Below are positions 1 to 7,563 of a stretch of 31,444 bases of DNA, piece by piece. The stretch is from UBA1081 sp045658165 (GTDB lineage: Bacteria > Bacillota > Clostridia > Oscillospirales > Acutalibacteraceae). Each line of letters starts with the position of its first letter. The stretch's first letter is position 1. Position numbers and translations under genes: made by a program. The notes beneath the pieces were generated by a model, which saw nothing but the letters and a program-made list of their open reading frames with translations, searched no databases and had not been told where the DNA came from. Location: NCBI GenBank assembly GCA_045658165.1, contig JAZOUN010000168.1:1-31444 (forward strand), read 5' to 3'.

Positions 1-1
1 G

Positions 2-1801
2 CTTAAAGAATTCATGGACGAAATCCACAAAACAGGTGCTAAACTTTTTGTTCAGCTCACAGCAGGTATGGGTCGTTCATGGGCTATTACTGAGCTTGTT
101 GCTCCTCTTCACAGAAATAAGTTTACACGTAAGCTTATCAAGCCCGTTCTTGATACATCACACGAACTTGCTTCTCCCTCTCCCCAGCCTTCACGTTGGG
201 CTCATGACATCATTTGTCCCGAAATGACAAAGCATCAGATTCATGAAATCATCGAAGCTTTTGCTAAAACTGCTAAGCTTTGCCGTGATGCAGGTGTTGA
301 CGGTGTTGAAGTTCACGCTGTTCACGAAGGTTACCTTCTTGACCAGTTTGCAATCGAATTCTTTAACAAGAGAACAGACGAATACGGTGGCAACTTTGAA
401 AACAGATACCGTTTTGCTGTTGAAGTTGTAAAGGCTATCAAAGAAGCTTGCGGTAATGATTATCCCGTATCACTCCGTTATTCTGTTGAATCAAAGATGA
501 AGGGCTTCTGCGAAGGTGCAATGCCCGGTGAAGAATATACAGAAGTAGGTCGTGCAATGCCCGAATCCGAAAAGGCTGCAAAGTATCTTCAGGATGCAGG
601 TTACGATATGCTCAATGCCGATAACGGTACATACGACTCATGGTACTGGGCACATCCTCCCATGTACATGCCTCAGAACTGTAATCTTGATGATGTTGCA
701 CACATCAAGAAGTTCGTTGATATCCCCGTTGTCTGTGCAGGCCGTATGGAGCCTGATGTCGGTGCTGCAGCTATTTCAGACGGCAAAATTGACGCTGTAG
801 GTGTTGCCCGTCAGTTCCTTGCTGATCCCGAATGGATAACAAAGCTTATTGAAGACAGAATTGAAGATATCAGACCCTGTATATGCTGTCACAGTGCTTG
901 TTTCAACTTCTCAACTTCAAAGGGACACGCAAATACACAGGATCTTATGGATACAATGGGTCTTTCACGTTGCGCTCTTAATCCTCAGACAATGCAGTCA
1001 AAGAAATACAGCATTAAGCCCGCTAAGAAATCAAAGAGAATTGCAATTGTCGGCGGCGGTATCGGCGGGATGGAAGCTGCAATCGTCTGCGCAAAGAGAG
1101 GGCATAAGGTAAATCTTTACGAAAAGACTGACAAGCTCGGCGGTGTATTCATAGCAGCTGCTGCTCCTTCATTCAAGGAGAAAGACCGTGACCTTATCGC
1201 ATGGTATAACCGTGAAATCCAGAAATATGACATTAATGTTCATTTCAACACAGAAGTGAAGAATATTGATTCACTCAATGCTGATGAAGTTATCATCGCA
1301 ACAGGCTCAGTTGCAAACAAGATTCCCGTTAAGGGCTTTGCAGAATACGGCATAGAAGCTGTTGATTACCTTCTCGGCAATAAGACAGTAGGTGACAACG
1401 TTGTTGTTGTCGGTGGCGGTCTTACAGGTTGTGAAATTGCTTATGACCTTTATCTTCAGGGCAAGAAGCCTGTTATCATTGAGATGCAGGACGACCTTAT
1501 CACAACTCCCGGTGTTGCTCTTGCAAACACAAGCTTCCTTCGTGACTTCTTCAAGGCAAACAAAGTTCCCGTTTATCTTGAAACAAAGACAACTGAAGTT
1601 CGTGCAGACGGCGTGACTGTTGCTGACAAGGACGGCAAGACAACAGACATTCCTTGTGATAATGTTATTCTTTCAGTCGGCTACAAGCCTGCACCCGTTG
1701 CAGAAAAGTCAAAGCATGTTCATGTTATCGGTGACGCATTCAAGGTTGGTAATCTCAGAACTGTTATCTGGCAGGCATGGGATGTTGCAATGAAGCTGTA
1801 A
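2..1801 (+). CDS. NADH:flavin oxidoreductase / 2-enoate reductase family protein (5' end outside window)
   Basis: The gene is cut by the window start; the open frame runs back to base 2, before the internal ATG at 14. Numbering from that ATG, the first half is an FMN-binding old-yellow-enzyme TIM barrel (GVEVHAVHEGYLLDQF, about residues 97-112). A [4Fe-4S] cysteine set follows: C289, C292, C296 and C320. The second half holds two dinucleotide folds, IAIVGGGIGG near residue 342 and VVVVGGGLTG near 463, for FAD and NAD(P)H. This is the layout of 2,4-dienoyl-CoA reductase, 2-enoate (cinnamate) reductase and bile-acid BaiCD/BaiH enzymes, which reduce activated C=C bonds in the cytoplasm of anaerobes. 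The gap from the third to the fourth cysteine is 23 residues, where 11-12 is usual. The substrate cannot be told from sequence. A terminator follows directly, so it ends its transcription unit. Confidence 0.85.
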   Translation, partial: LKEFMDEIHKTGAKLFVQLTAGMGRSWAITELVAPLHRNKFTRKLIKPVLDTSHELASPSPQPSRWAHDIICPEMTKHQIHEIIEAFAKTAKLCRDAGVDGVEVHAVHEGYLLDQFAIEFFNKRTDEYGGNFENRYRFAVEVVKAIKEACGNDYPVSLRYSVESKMKGFCEGAMPGEEYTEVGRAMPESEKAAKYLQDAGYDMLNADNGTYDSWYWAHPPMYMPQNCNLDDVAHIKKFVDIPVVCAGRMEPDVGAAAISDGKIDAVGVARQFLADPEWITKLIEDRIEDIRPCICCHSACFNFSTSKGHANTQDLMDTMGLSRCALNPQTMQSKKYSIKPAKKSKRIAIVGGGIGGMEAAIVCAKRGHKVNLYEKTDKLGGVFIAAAAPSFKEKDRDLIAWYNREIQKYDINVHFNTEVKNIDSLNADEVIIATGSVANKIPVKGFAEYGIEAVDYLLGNKTVGDNVVVVGGGLTGCEIAYDLYLQGKKPVIIEMQDDLITTPGVALANTSFLRDFFKANKVPVYLETKTTEVRADGVTVADKDGKTTDIPCDNVILSVGYKPAPVAEKSKHVHVIGDAFKVGNLRTVIWQAWDVAMKL

Positions 1802-1817
1802 TTTGTTTATAAAAATT

Positions 1818-1860
1818 CAGGACTTGTCAATAGTGATTGACAGGTCCTGTTGATTTTTTG
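1818..1860 (+). terminator. Rho-independent terminator after the ene-reductase
   Basis: The 13-nt arms CAGGACTTGTCAA (1818-1830) and TTGACAGGTCCTG (1837-1849) form a stem with one T-G wobble and a 6-nt loop. A T-rich tail follows at 1850-1859. Confidence 0.85.
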
Positions 1861-1878
1861 TTCCGATTATGATAGAAT
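1850..1878 (+). promoter_or_regulatory. Candidate sigma-A promoter of the HprK-like gene
   Basis: TTGATT (1850-1855) and TAGAAT (1873-1878) are separated by exactly 17 nt. The -35 box lies in the T-tail of the preceding terminator. The ribosome site GAGGTGAT (1888-1895) and the ATG at 1901 follow. Predicted from consensus only. Confidence 0.5.
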
Positions 1879-1900
1879 TTCAGCAGTGAGGTGATGAGTA

Positions 1901-2752
1901 ATGTATTTTTGTCAGTTCAGGGCAGGGGAAATTGTTATAGGTGTCTATACACCCGAGCAGCTTGCGCTTAAAGAACCCTACAGCAGTTTTCTTTGCGAAA
2001 ATCAGCAATCGGATGTTATTGTCAGATTTGATTATATAAAAGAAATCGGAAATATCTGCGGTAATGTGATCAGTAATGCAGACTCATTCACTGTTTCGGA
2101 AGATTCGGAAAATTTATATTTTTATTATCATGCAACAGGCGAGTCTGACTATTATGCACTTCGTAAAGTTGCAAAAAATAATCAGAACGGGCATGAAATT
2201 TTCATTCCTGAAAAATACGCAGGGATGATATGGACAAGACTTGTTTTTTCACTACTTAATTTCGATGATGTTGCTGCGCATTTCGGCTGTACCGTTTTTC
2301 ATGCATCATTTATTGAGCATAACGGAGAAAGTATACTTTTTACAGCACCGTGCGAAACAGGGAAGTCTACTCAGGCAGCACTGTGGGAGAAATATACAGA
2401 TGCTGAGATTATCAACGGTGATAAAGTATTGCTGTATGAAAAAGACGGCAGAATTGTTGCCTCCGGATTGCCTTTTTCCGGCTCTTCGGATATCTGTAAA
2501 AACAGAATTCTCCCCGTGAGGGCAATTGTTTATCTCGGTCAGTCAAAAGTCAATAAAATAAACCGTCTCAAAGGTATAAAAGCGTATAAGGCAGTGTTTG
2601 AAGGATGCTACTATTCCGGGTGGAATCCCGAGTATAATAAAACAGTGACATTGCTGGCAGAAAAAATTGCCGTAAGTACGCCTGTTTATCATCTTGAATG
2701 TCTGCCCGATAAATCTGCGGTTGATTTGCTTTTTGAGACAATTTATGCATAA
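1901..2752 (+). CDS. Orphan HprK-like (HPr kinase/PEP-carboxykinase-like P-loop) protein
   Basis: This is a 283-residue soluble protein with no signal peptide. A P-loop-like stretch, APCETGKSTQ, lies at about residues 149-158; it keeps GKST but has Ala in place of the usual first Gly. INGDKVLL near 172 resembles the acidic motif of the HPr kinase fold, and SSDICKNRILPVRAIVYL follows. Such C-terminal HprK-like domains occur in stand-alone clostridial proteins and in some peptide-maturation (RiPP) clusters. No PqqD, radical-SAM or precursor gene is nearby, and the gene has its own promoter and terminator, so it looks monocistronic. The first 110 residues match nothing I recognise. The start is fixed by GAGGTGAT six nt upstream. 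Kinase fold is likely; substrate unknown. Confidence 0.6.
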   Translation: MYFCQFRAGEIVIGVYTPEQLALKEPYSSFLCENQQSDVIVRFDYIKEIGNICGNVISNADSFTVSEDSENLYFYYHATGESDYYALRKVAKNNQNGHEIFIPEKYAGMIWTRLVFSLLNFDDVAAHFGCTVFHASFIEHNGESILFTAPCETGKSTQAALWEKYTDAEIINGDKVLLYEKDGRIVASGLPFSGSSDICKNRILPVRAIVYLGQSKVNKINRLKGIKAYKAVFEGCYYSGWNPEYNKTVTLLAEKIAVSTPVYHLECLPDKSAVDLLFETIYA

Positions 2753-2753
2753 A

Positions 2754-2788
2754 AAAATCACCTCTTCTGAGGTGATTTTCTTTTTTAT
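2754..2788. terminator. Bidirectional terminator between the HprK-like gene and ackA
   Basis: The perfect 11-bp arms AAAATCACCTC (2754-2764) and GAGGTGATTTT (2769-2779) enclose a TTCT loop. They are flanked by an A-run on the left and a T-run on the right, so the hairpin can stop transcripts from both convergent genes. Confidence 0.9.
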
Positions 2789-2795
2789 CGGATTA

Positions 2796-4007
2796 TCAGC
2801 CGAGAACTTTTTCTGCAATTTCCTTTGTATCTCTTGCAATCATGAGTTCTTCATTTGTGGGAATAACGTAAACCTTAACTGTTGAATCAGCACCTGAAAG
2901 TTCGCCGCCTACACCTCTGATTGCCTTGGGGTTTTCATCTTCATTGAATGTTACACCGAGATATGCAAAGCTTTCTATAACGTTCTTACGGAGAGCCTGT
3001 GAGTTTTCACCGATACCGCCTGTGAAAACGATTGCGTCAACACCCTGCATTGCTGCAATGTACTGACCGATGTACTTTCTGATCTGATACCACTGCATTC
3101 TTCTTGCAAGGTCAGCTCTCTTGTTGCCTGCGTTAGCTTCTCTCTGAATATCTCTGTCATCACTGTAACCGCCAGAAATACCCCAGATACCTGACTTCTT
3201 GTTGAGAACTGCATCTGTTTCAGCAGGTGTCCAGCCTTCTTTTTCCTGAAGGAATGTAACAACTGAGGGGTCAAGGTTACCTGAACGTGTACCCATTACG
3301 AAACCGTCAAGGGGAGTGAGACCCATTGATGTGTCAATAACTTTGCCGCCTTTGACAGCTGTGATTGATGAACCGTTACCAAGATGGCAAGTGATGATTT
3401 TGAGATCTTCAATATTCTTGCCCATGATCTTTGCGCATTCACCGCTTACATATCTGTGTGATGTGCCGTGGAAACCGTAACGGCGGATCTGATATTTTTC
3501 ATAATATTCATAGGGAATGCCGAACATATAAGCTTCTTCGGGCATTGTTGAATGGAATGCGTTGTCGAAAACTGCAACTTCGGGAACATCCTTGCCGAAA
3601 ACTTCCATACAAGCGTTGATACCCTGAATGTGAGCAGGATTGTGAAGGGGAGCGAGGTCGCAAAGACTTTCGATACCTTTTACAACTTCATCTGTGATGA
3701 GTGTGCTTTCTTTATAGATAGCACCGCCCTGAACAACTCTGTGACCGATTGCACCGATTTCAGAAAGACTGTCGATAACCTTTGTTTCGCCTGTTGTGAG
3801 AGCATCTTTAACAACGAGGAAAGCTTCTGTATGGTTTGCCATAGCAACTTCCTTTTCTATGCTGACCTGAGCTGTCTTCATTTCGAATTCGCCCATTTCC
3901 GCACCTACTCTGCCGCAAGTACCTTTTGCGATTACAACTTCACCGTTCATGTCGATAAGCTGAAATTTAAGAGAAGAGCTACCGGCATTGATAACAAGAA
4001 TTTTCAT
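2796..4007 (-). CDS. ackA: Acetate kinase
   Basis: Acetate kinase interconverts acetyl phosphate + ADP and acetate + ATP, giving the ATP-yielding last step of mixed-acid fermentation in the cytoplasm. The 403-residue length is typical. Family signatures are all present: VINAGSSSLKF at the N-terminus, IGHRVVQGG, VFDNAFHSTMP, YGFHGTSHRYV, GTRSGNLDP, VFTGGIGENS, and TNEELMIARDT near the C-terminus. The start has the strong site GGAGGT about 8 nt upstream. The usual partner phosphotransacetylase (pta) is not in the window. The gene is divergent from tmcAL, whose product uses acetate. The name is secure. Confidence 0.97.
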   Translation of the reverse strand: MKILVINAGSSSLKFQLIDMNGEVVIAKGTCGRVGAEMGEFEMKTAQVSIEKEVAMANHTEAFLVVKDALTTGETKVIDSLSEIGAIGHRVVQGGAIYKESTLITDEVVKGIESLCDLAPLHNPAHIQGINACMEVFGKDVPEVAVFDNAFHSTMPEEAYMFGIPYEYYEKYQIRRYGFHGTSHRYVSGECAKIMGKNIEDLKIITCHLGNGSSITAVKGGKVIDTSMGLTPLDGFVMGTRSGNLDPSVVTFLQEKEGWTPAETDAVLNKKSGIWGISGGYSDDRDIQREANAGNKRADLARRMQWYQIRKYIGQYIAAMQGVDAIVFTGGIGENSQALRKNVIESFAYLGVTFNEDENPKAIRGVGGELSGADSTVKVYVIPTNEELMIARDTKEIAEKVLG

Positions 4008-4035
4008 TTGAAAGACCTCCGTAAAAAAATAATTC

Positions 4036-4064
4036 TTGATACTTTTTGTTTATTGTTATATTAT
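4036..4064 (+). promoter_or_regulatory. tmcAL operon promoter
   Basis: TTGATA (4036-4041), a 17-nt spacer and TATTAT (4059-4064) face right toward tmcAL. The -10 box shares bases 4060-4064 with the ackA -10 box, so polymerase binding at the two should be mutually exclusive. Confidence 0.55.
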
Positions 4065-4088
4065 ATACTTATAAAACAGATTTTTCAA
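4060..4088 (-). promoter_or_regulatory. ackA promoter
   Basis: On the minus strand TTGAAA (4088-4083), a 17-nt spacer and a consensus TATAAT (4065-4060) precede ackA by about 50 nt. The -10 box overlaps that of the divergent tmcAL promoter. Predicted by consensus match. Confidence 0.7.
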
Positions 4089-4116
4089 CATTTTTTTGAA
4101 AGGATATTGAAAAAAT

Positions 4117-5319
4117 ATGAATGTAACAGCAATTGTTGCGGAATACAACCCGTTTCATAACGGTCATAAGTATCATATTGAGCAGACATGGAAGAAAACT
4201 GACAATTCTTTCATAATGGCAATAATGTCAGGCAACTTTGTTCAGAGAGGGGAACCTGCTCTTCTTGATAAACGCGAAAGAGCAAGAATCGCACTTATGA
4301 ACGGTGCTGATCTTGTTGTTGAACTGCCTGCGCCATGGGCAACCGCATCTGCAGAGAGATTTGCAAGAGGTGCTGTTTATATTGCACATCAGGCAGGTAT
4401 AGTAAATAACCTTTCGTTCGGTTGTGAAGATGATGACATTGAAACTCTTACAAAAGTTGCAAGAGTGCTCAGCGATAATGTATATAGTCGTGAAATAAAG
4501 AATTATTATGACGAAAAAATGTGTTCCTATCCGGAGGCAAGGGCAGCAGTTATCAGTGAAATTCTCGGCAAAGATTGCGGTGATATTCTTATGAAACCGA
4601 ATAATATTCTTGCAGTTGAATATCTTAAAGCTTTGCAGTCATTCAAGTCGGGAATAAATCCCGTAGGTATTGCAAGAAACGGAGGAGGACACGACAGCAG
4701 CAGTGTAAGCGGAAAATTCACATCTGCAATGAATATAAGAAATTATGTAAAAACAGGCAAGGATTTTTCGGCTTTTGTTCCCGGAAATTCATTTGAGGTT
4801 TTTGAAAATGCTGTTGCAAAGGGCATTTATCCTGCTCTTTATTCAAATCTTGAGACTGCAGTGCTGGCTCATCTTCGAAGAATGCAACCGTCGGACTTTA
4901 TCGGTGTGCCCGATGTTGCAGAGGGAATAGAACACCGTATTATTGAAGCGGTAAAAACATCCGTTTCTTTAGGTGAAATTTTTGATAAGGTGAAAACAAA
5001 GAGATATACCCACGCCAGAATAAGAAGAATAATCCTTTCTTCATTCCTCGGTATAAAAACAGAAGATGTGGTATCTCTGCCGCCTTATATAAGAGTGTTG
5101 GGACTCAATAATAACGGACGTGCAATGCTCAAAGAAATGAAAACAAAATATTTTGTTCCCGTAATAATGAAATACGGTGATGTAAAATATCTCGATAATG
5201 ATGCAAAACGTATTTTTGCACTTGAATCAACAGCAACGGATTTATATAATCTGTCTCTGCCCGAAAGACGTGTCTGCGGAACGGATATGACAGATGAAAT
5301 TGTATATATAGATGATTGA
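4117..5319 (+). CDS. tmcAL: tRNA(Met) cytidine acetate ligase (YlbM/TmcAL family)
   Basis: TmcAL uses ATP and free acetate to make N4-acetylcytidine at wobble position C34 of elongator tRNA-Met, through an acetyl-adenylate. The 400-residue length fits the family. The N-terminus VAEYNPFHNGHKYHIEQT carries the nucleotidyltransferase HxGH signature (HNGH, residues 15-18), followed by MSGNFVQRGEPALLDK and ADLVVELP, typical of YlbM. The site AAAGGA lies 12 nt upstream of the ATG. The next gene begins about 30 nt after the stop, so it likely heads a three-gene operon. Placement beside ackA fits its need for acetate and echoes an ylbM/ackA association I recall from other Firmicutes. Confidence 0.93.
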   Translation: MNVTAIVAEYNPFHNGHKYHIEQTWKKTDNSFIMAIMSGNFVQRGEPALLDKRERARIALMNGADLVVELPAPWATASAERFARGAVYIAHQAGIVNNLSFGCEDDDIETLTKVARVLSDNVYSREIKNYYDEKMCSYPEARAAVISEILGKDCGDILMKPNNILAVEYLKALQSFKSGINPVGIARNGGGHDSSSVSGKFTSAMNIRNYVKTGKDFSAFVPGNSFEVFENAVAKGIYPALYSNLETAVLAHLRRMQPSDFIGVPDVAEGIEHRIIEAVKTSVSLGEIFDKVKTKRYTHARIRRIILSSFLGIKTEDVVSLPPYIRVLGLNNNGRAMLKEMKTKYFVPVIMKYGDVKYLDNDAKRIFALESTATDLYNLSLPERRVCGTDMTDEIVYIDD

Positions 5320-5351
5320 AAATATCGAATAAAAAAACTGGTGGTGCTGAA

Positions 5352-7007
5352 ATGGGAGAAAGAATCAAAAAAGCAATAGGCGTTCAGGGTGATTTTAAAA
5401 CGACTATTCTGCCTATGCTCAATTACAGTTATGCAAACATGTACATGGGCGGTGCAGGATACATAATCGGCATGTATTTTACAGTGTTCCTTACAGACGT
5501 CGTAAATCTGTCACTCAATCAGGCAGGTATTGTTGTAATGATTGCCACTGTATGGGATGCCGTTACGGACCCTGTTATGGGTATTATCACAGACCGTACA
5601 AGATCAAAGACCGGTAAACACAGACGGTACCTTTTATGGGGCATTCCTCTTATGGCTGTTTCATATATACTTCTGTGGAATTCCTACGGGCTTAACGGTG
5701 CGGAAAATTCAACAAAAGCAATGTTTTATTTTGTACTTGTTTACATGCTTTACAAAACTGCTTATACGGTAATCGGTGTGCCGCATACGGCTATGCTTCC
5801 CGAACTTGCTCCCGAGTATAACCTGAGAACACAGTATAATTCGGTGGGATACCTGTTCAATTCTGCAGGTATGATTCCTGCTTTCGGTATTGTAGTTGTT
5901 GTTCTTGCAGCGTTCGGTTCAGGTGATAATATAACTTCTGCTTCAAAAAAGCCGTTTCTTGTAATAGGTATTGTTCTTGCACTGTTTTTCGCTTTTGCAG
6001 TATTTCTTACTTACGCAAAAACAAGAGAACCGAGTTCTCTTGATAATAAAGTTGAAAAGCTTGATGTGAAATATATTATCAGGGAATATGTTCTTGTATT
6101 CAAAAATAAGTCTTTCCGTCAGTATTTCTTTATGAGCCTTGCATACCAGTTTGCAACAGGATTTTATGCAAATTCCAAGGTTTATTACATAAAATATCTT
6201 GCAAATCAGTACAGCAAATATGCGCTTTTCAACGCAGTTGCAGGTGTTGCTGAGGCAGGTGCATTCCCGCTTAACTATGCCCTTACAATGAAACACGGTA
6301 AAAAGAAATGCGGTAATATTGTAACACCGCTTATGGTTGCAGGTCTCGGAATCGGTCTTATAATGCAGTCCGGCGGTTCATTTATCTGGACAGTTCTTAT
6401 GATGTTGAGCATGATTCTTTATCCCTTCGGTATGTCGGGACTGGGATTTGTTTCAACAAATATTTTCCCCGATCTTACAGACGTTGATGAACTTATCACC
6501 GGCAGAAGACGTGAGGGCGTAATTGCGACTTTCAGTACGCTTATAAAGAAAAGTATAAGCGGTGTAATGGCTGCTCTTGTCGGATTTACTCTTCAGGGAT
6601 TCGGTCTTGTTACAGGCGATACTGTTGCTGATTATGAATCAAAAACAGGACTTCTTTTTGCACAGTCAGGAAGTGCAGTTCTCGGTGTGCGTATATGTGT
6701 TGCTGTAATTCCCATTGTAGCTGCAATAGTTGCACTTATTCTTCTTAAAAACTTCCGTATGACAAAGGACGATCATACAATGATACGTGCAGCCGTTGCA
6801 ACAAAGCATAAATACGGTAGTGTAACTCTTACAAAAGAACAGCTCGAACGCTGTGAATTGATTTCAGGTCAGAAATTTGAAAACACATGGCTTGGTCAGG
6901 GAGTTTCAACAGACGGAAAAGAACACATGCTTGATACGGATGAAAACGGACAGTATCTTATTCTGAAAAATAAAGAAAAGGAAAAGGAGCTTGCGAATAA
7001 TGATTGA
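5352..7007 (+). CDS. GPH-family (MelB-like) sugar:cation symporter
   Basis: This 551-residue inner-membrane carrier has about 12 hydrophobic segments. The hallmark loop DPVMGIITDRTRSKTGKHRRYLL (about residues 67-89) is the glycoside-pentoside-hexuronide family signature. The family moves oligosaccharides or glycosides with Na+ or H+; the substrate cannot be read from sequence. A polar cytoplasmic tail of about 80 residues follows the last helix (from about MTKDDHTMIRA) and contains no PTS IIA-like domain. I chose the ATG at 5352; an in-frame TTG at 5316 overlapping the tmcAL stop is possible but less convincing. The ribosome site (GGTGGTG) is weak, suggesting coupling to tmcAL. It overlaps the next gene by 8 nt. 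Confidence 0.85.
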   Translation: MGERIKKAIGVQGDFKTTILPMLNYSYANMYMGGAGYIIGMYFTVFLTDVVNLSLNQAGIVVMIATVWDAVTDPVMGIITDRTRSKTGKHRRYLLWGIPLMAVSYILLWNSYGLNGAENSTKAMFYFVLVYMLYKTAYTVIGVPHTAMLPELAPEYNLRTQYNSVGYLFNSAGMIPAFGIVVVVLAAFGSGDNITSASKKPFLVIGIVLALFFAFAVFLTYAKTREPSSLDNKVEKLDVKYIIREYVLVFKNKSFRQYFFMSLAYQFATGFYANSKVYYIKYLANQYSKYALFNAVAGVAEAGAFPLNYALTMKHGKKKCGNIVTPLMVAGLGIGLIMQSGGSFIWTVLMMLSMILYPFGMSGLGFVSTNIFPDLTDVDELITGRRREGVIATFSTLIKKSISGVMAALVGFTLQGFGLVTGDTVADYESKTGLLFAQSGSAVLGVRICVAVIPIVAAIVALILLKNFRMTKDDHTMIRAAVATKHKYGSVTLTKEQLERCELISGQKFENTWLGQGVSTDGKEHMLDTDENGQYLILKNKEKEKELANND

Positions 7008-7491
7008 TATTACAAAAAAAGCACCCGACAAAAAGGAGAAAAATGCCAAAAACTCAGTTCTTGATTTTCTTTTTTATCTTGTTCAGTGGACATGGGGACT
7101 GCCAGTGAATATTGTCGGAGGTATTGCATTCCTTATCTGTACCAAAATCAAAAAACGCCGTTTTCAGCGATTCGGCTATTCATATATTGTGTATCTTCCC
7201 TGGAATCAGGGCGGTCTTTCTTTGGGAATGTTCATATTTATGCGTGATCAGCATAAGAGTAAAAAATGGACTTATAACACAAGAATCCATGAGTACGGAC
7301 ATACATGGCAGTGTCTTCTGCTCGGACCTCTTTATTATATAGTCATTGCTATCCCGTCAGCAATCTGGTGTAATGTTTTTTCTTCTTACAGAAAAAAGAA
7401 CAATATTTCATATTACAAGCTGTATTGCGAAAGCTGGGCAAATGCATGGGGACAGAAAGCAACGGGCATGAAAATGGCATTGGCCGAATAA
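7000..7491 (+). CDS. Small membrane protein with HExxH zincin-like motif
   Basis: The product has 163 residues. A first hydrophobic region (about 20-55, LDFLFYLVQWTWGLPVNIVGG) is followed by a basic stretch, a polar part, then HEYGH at 97-101 at the edge of a second hydrophobic segment (LLLGPLYYIVIAIPSAIW). A later Glu, E144 in CESWANAWG, could be a third zinc ligand. HExxH beside a membrane helix suggests a membrane metallopeptidase, but I cannot place it in a named family; it could equally be a non-catalytic remnant. The ATG at 7000 was chosen over an upstream TTG at 6991 because AAGGAG lies 11 nt before it. It overlaps the transporter gene by 8 nt, indicating translational coupling. Confidence 0.75.
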   Translation: MIDITKKAPDKKEKNAKNSVLDFLFYLVQWTWGLPVNIVGGIAFLICTKIKKRRFQRFGYSYIVYLPWNQGGLSLGMFIFMRDQHKSKKWTYNTRIHEYGHTWQCLLLGPLYYIVIAIPSAIWCNVFSSYRKKNNISYYKLYCESWANAWGQKATGMKMALAE

Positions 7492-7515
7492 TTGTAATTA
7501 ACAGTTCAGATGCAA

Positions 7516-7560
7516 ACAGACAGTAAAAAACTTCTTTGTTTTTTACTGTCTGTCTTTTTT
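7516..7560 (+). terminator. Terminator of the tmcAL operon
   Basis: A perfect 16-bp stem, ACAGACAGTAAAAAAC (7516-7531) with GTTTTTTACTGTCTGT (7538-7553), has a 6-nt loop and a T-run at 7555-7560. It lies between convergent genes and may weakly stop blaR1 transcripts too, although the tail on that side is less T-rich. Confidence 0.9.
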
Positions 7561-7563
7561 GTA

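Noticed and set aside
5316..5351. TTG start for the first GPH symporter
   Set aside because: It would add 12 polar residues absent from the usual family N-terminus. The ATG at 5352 gives a typical start.
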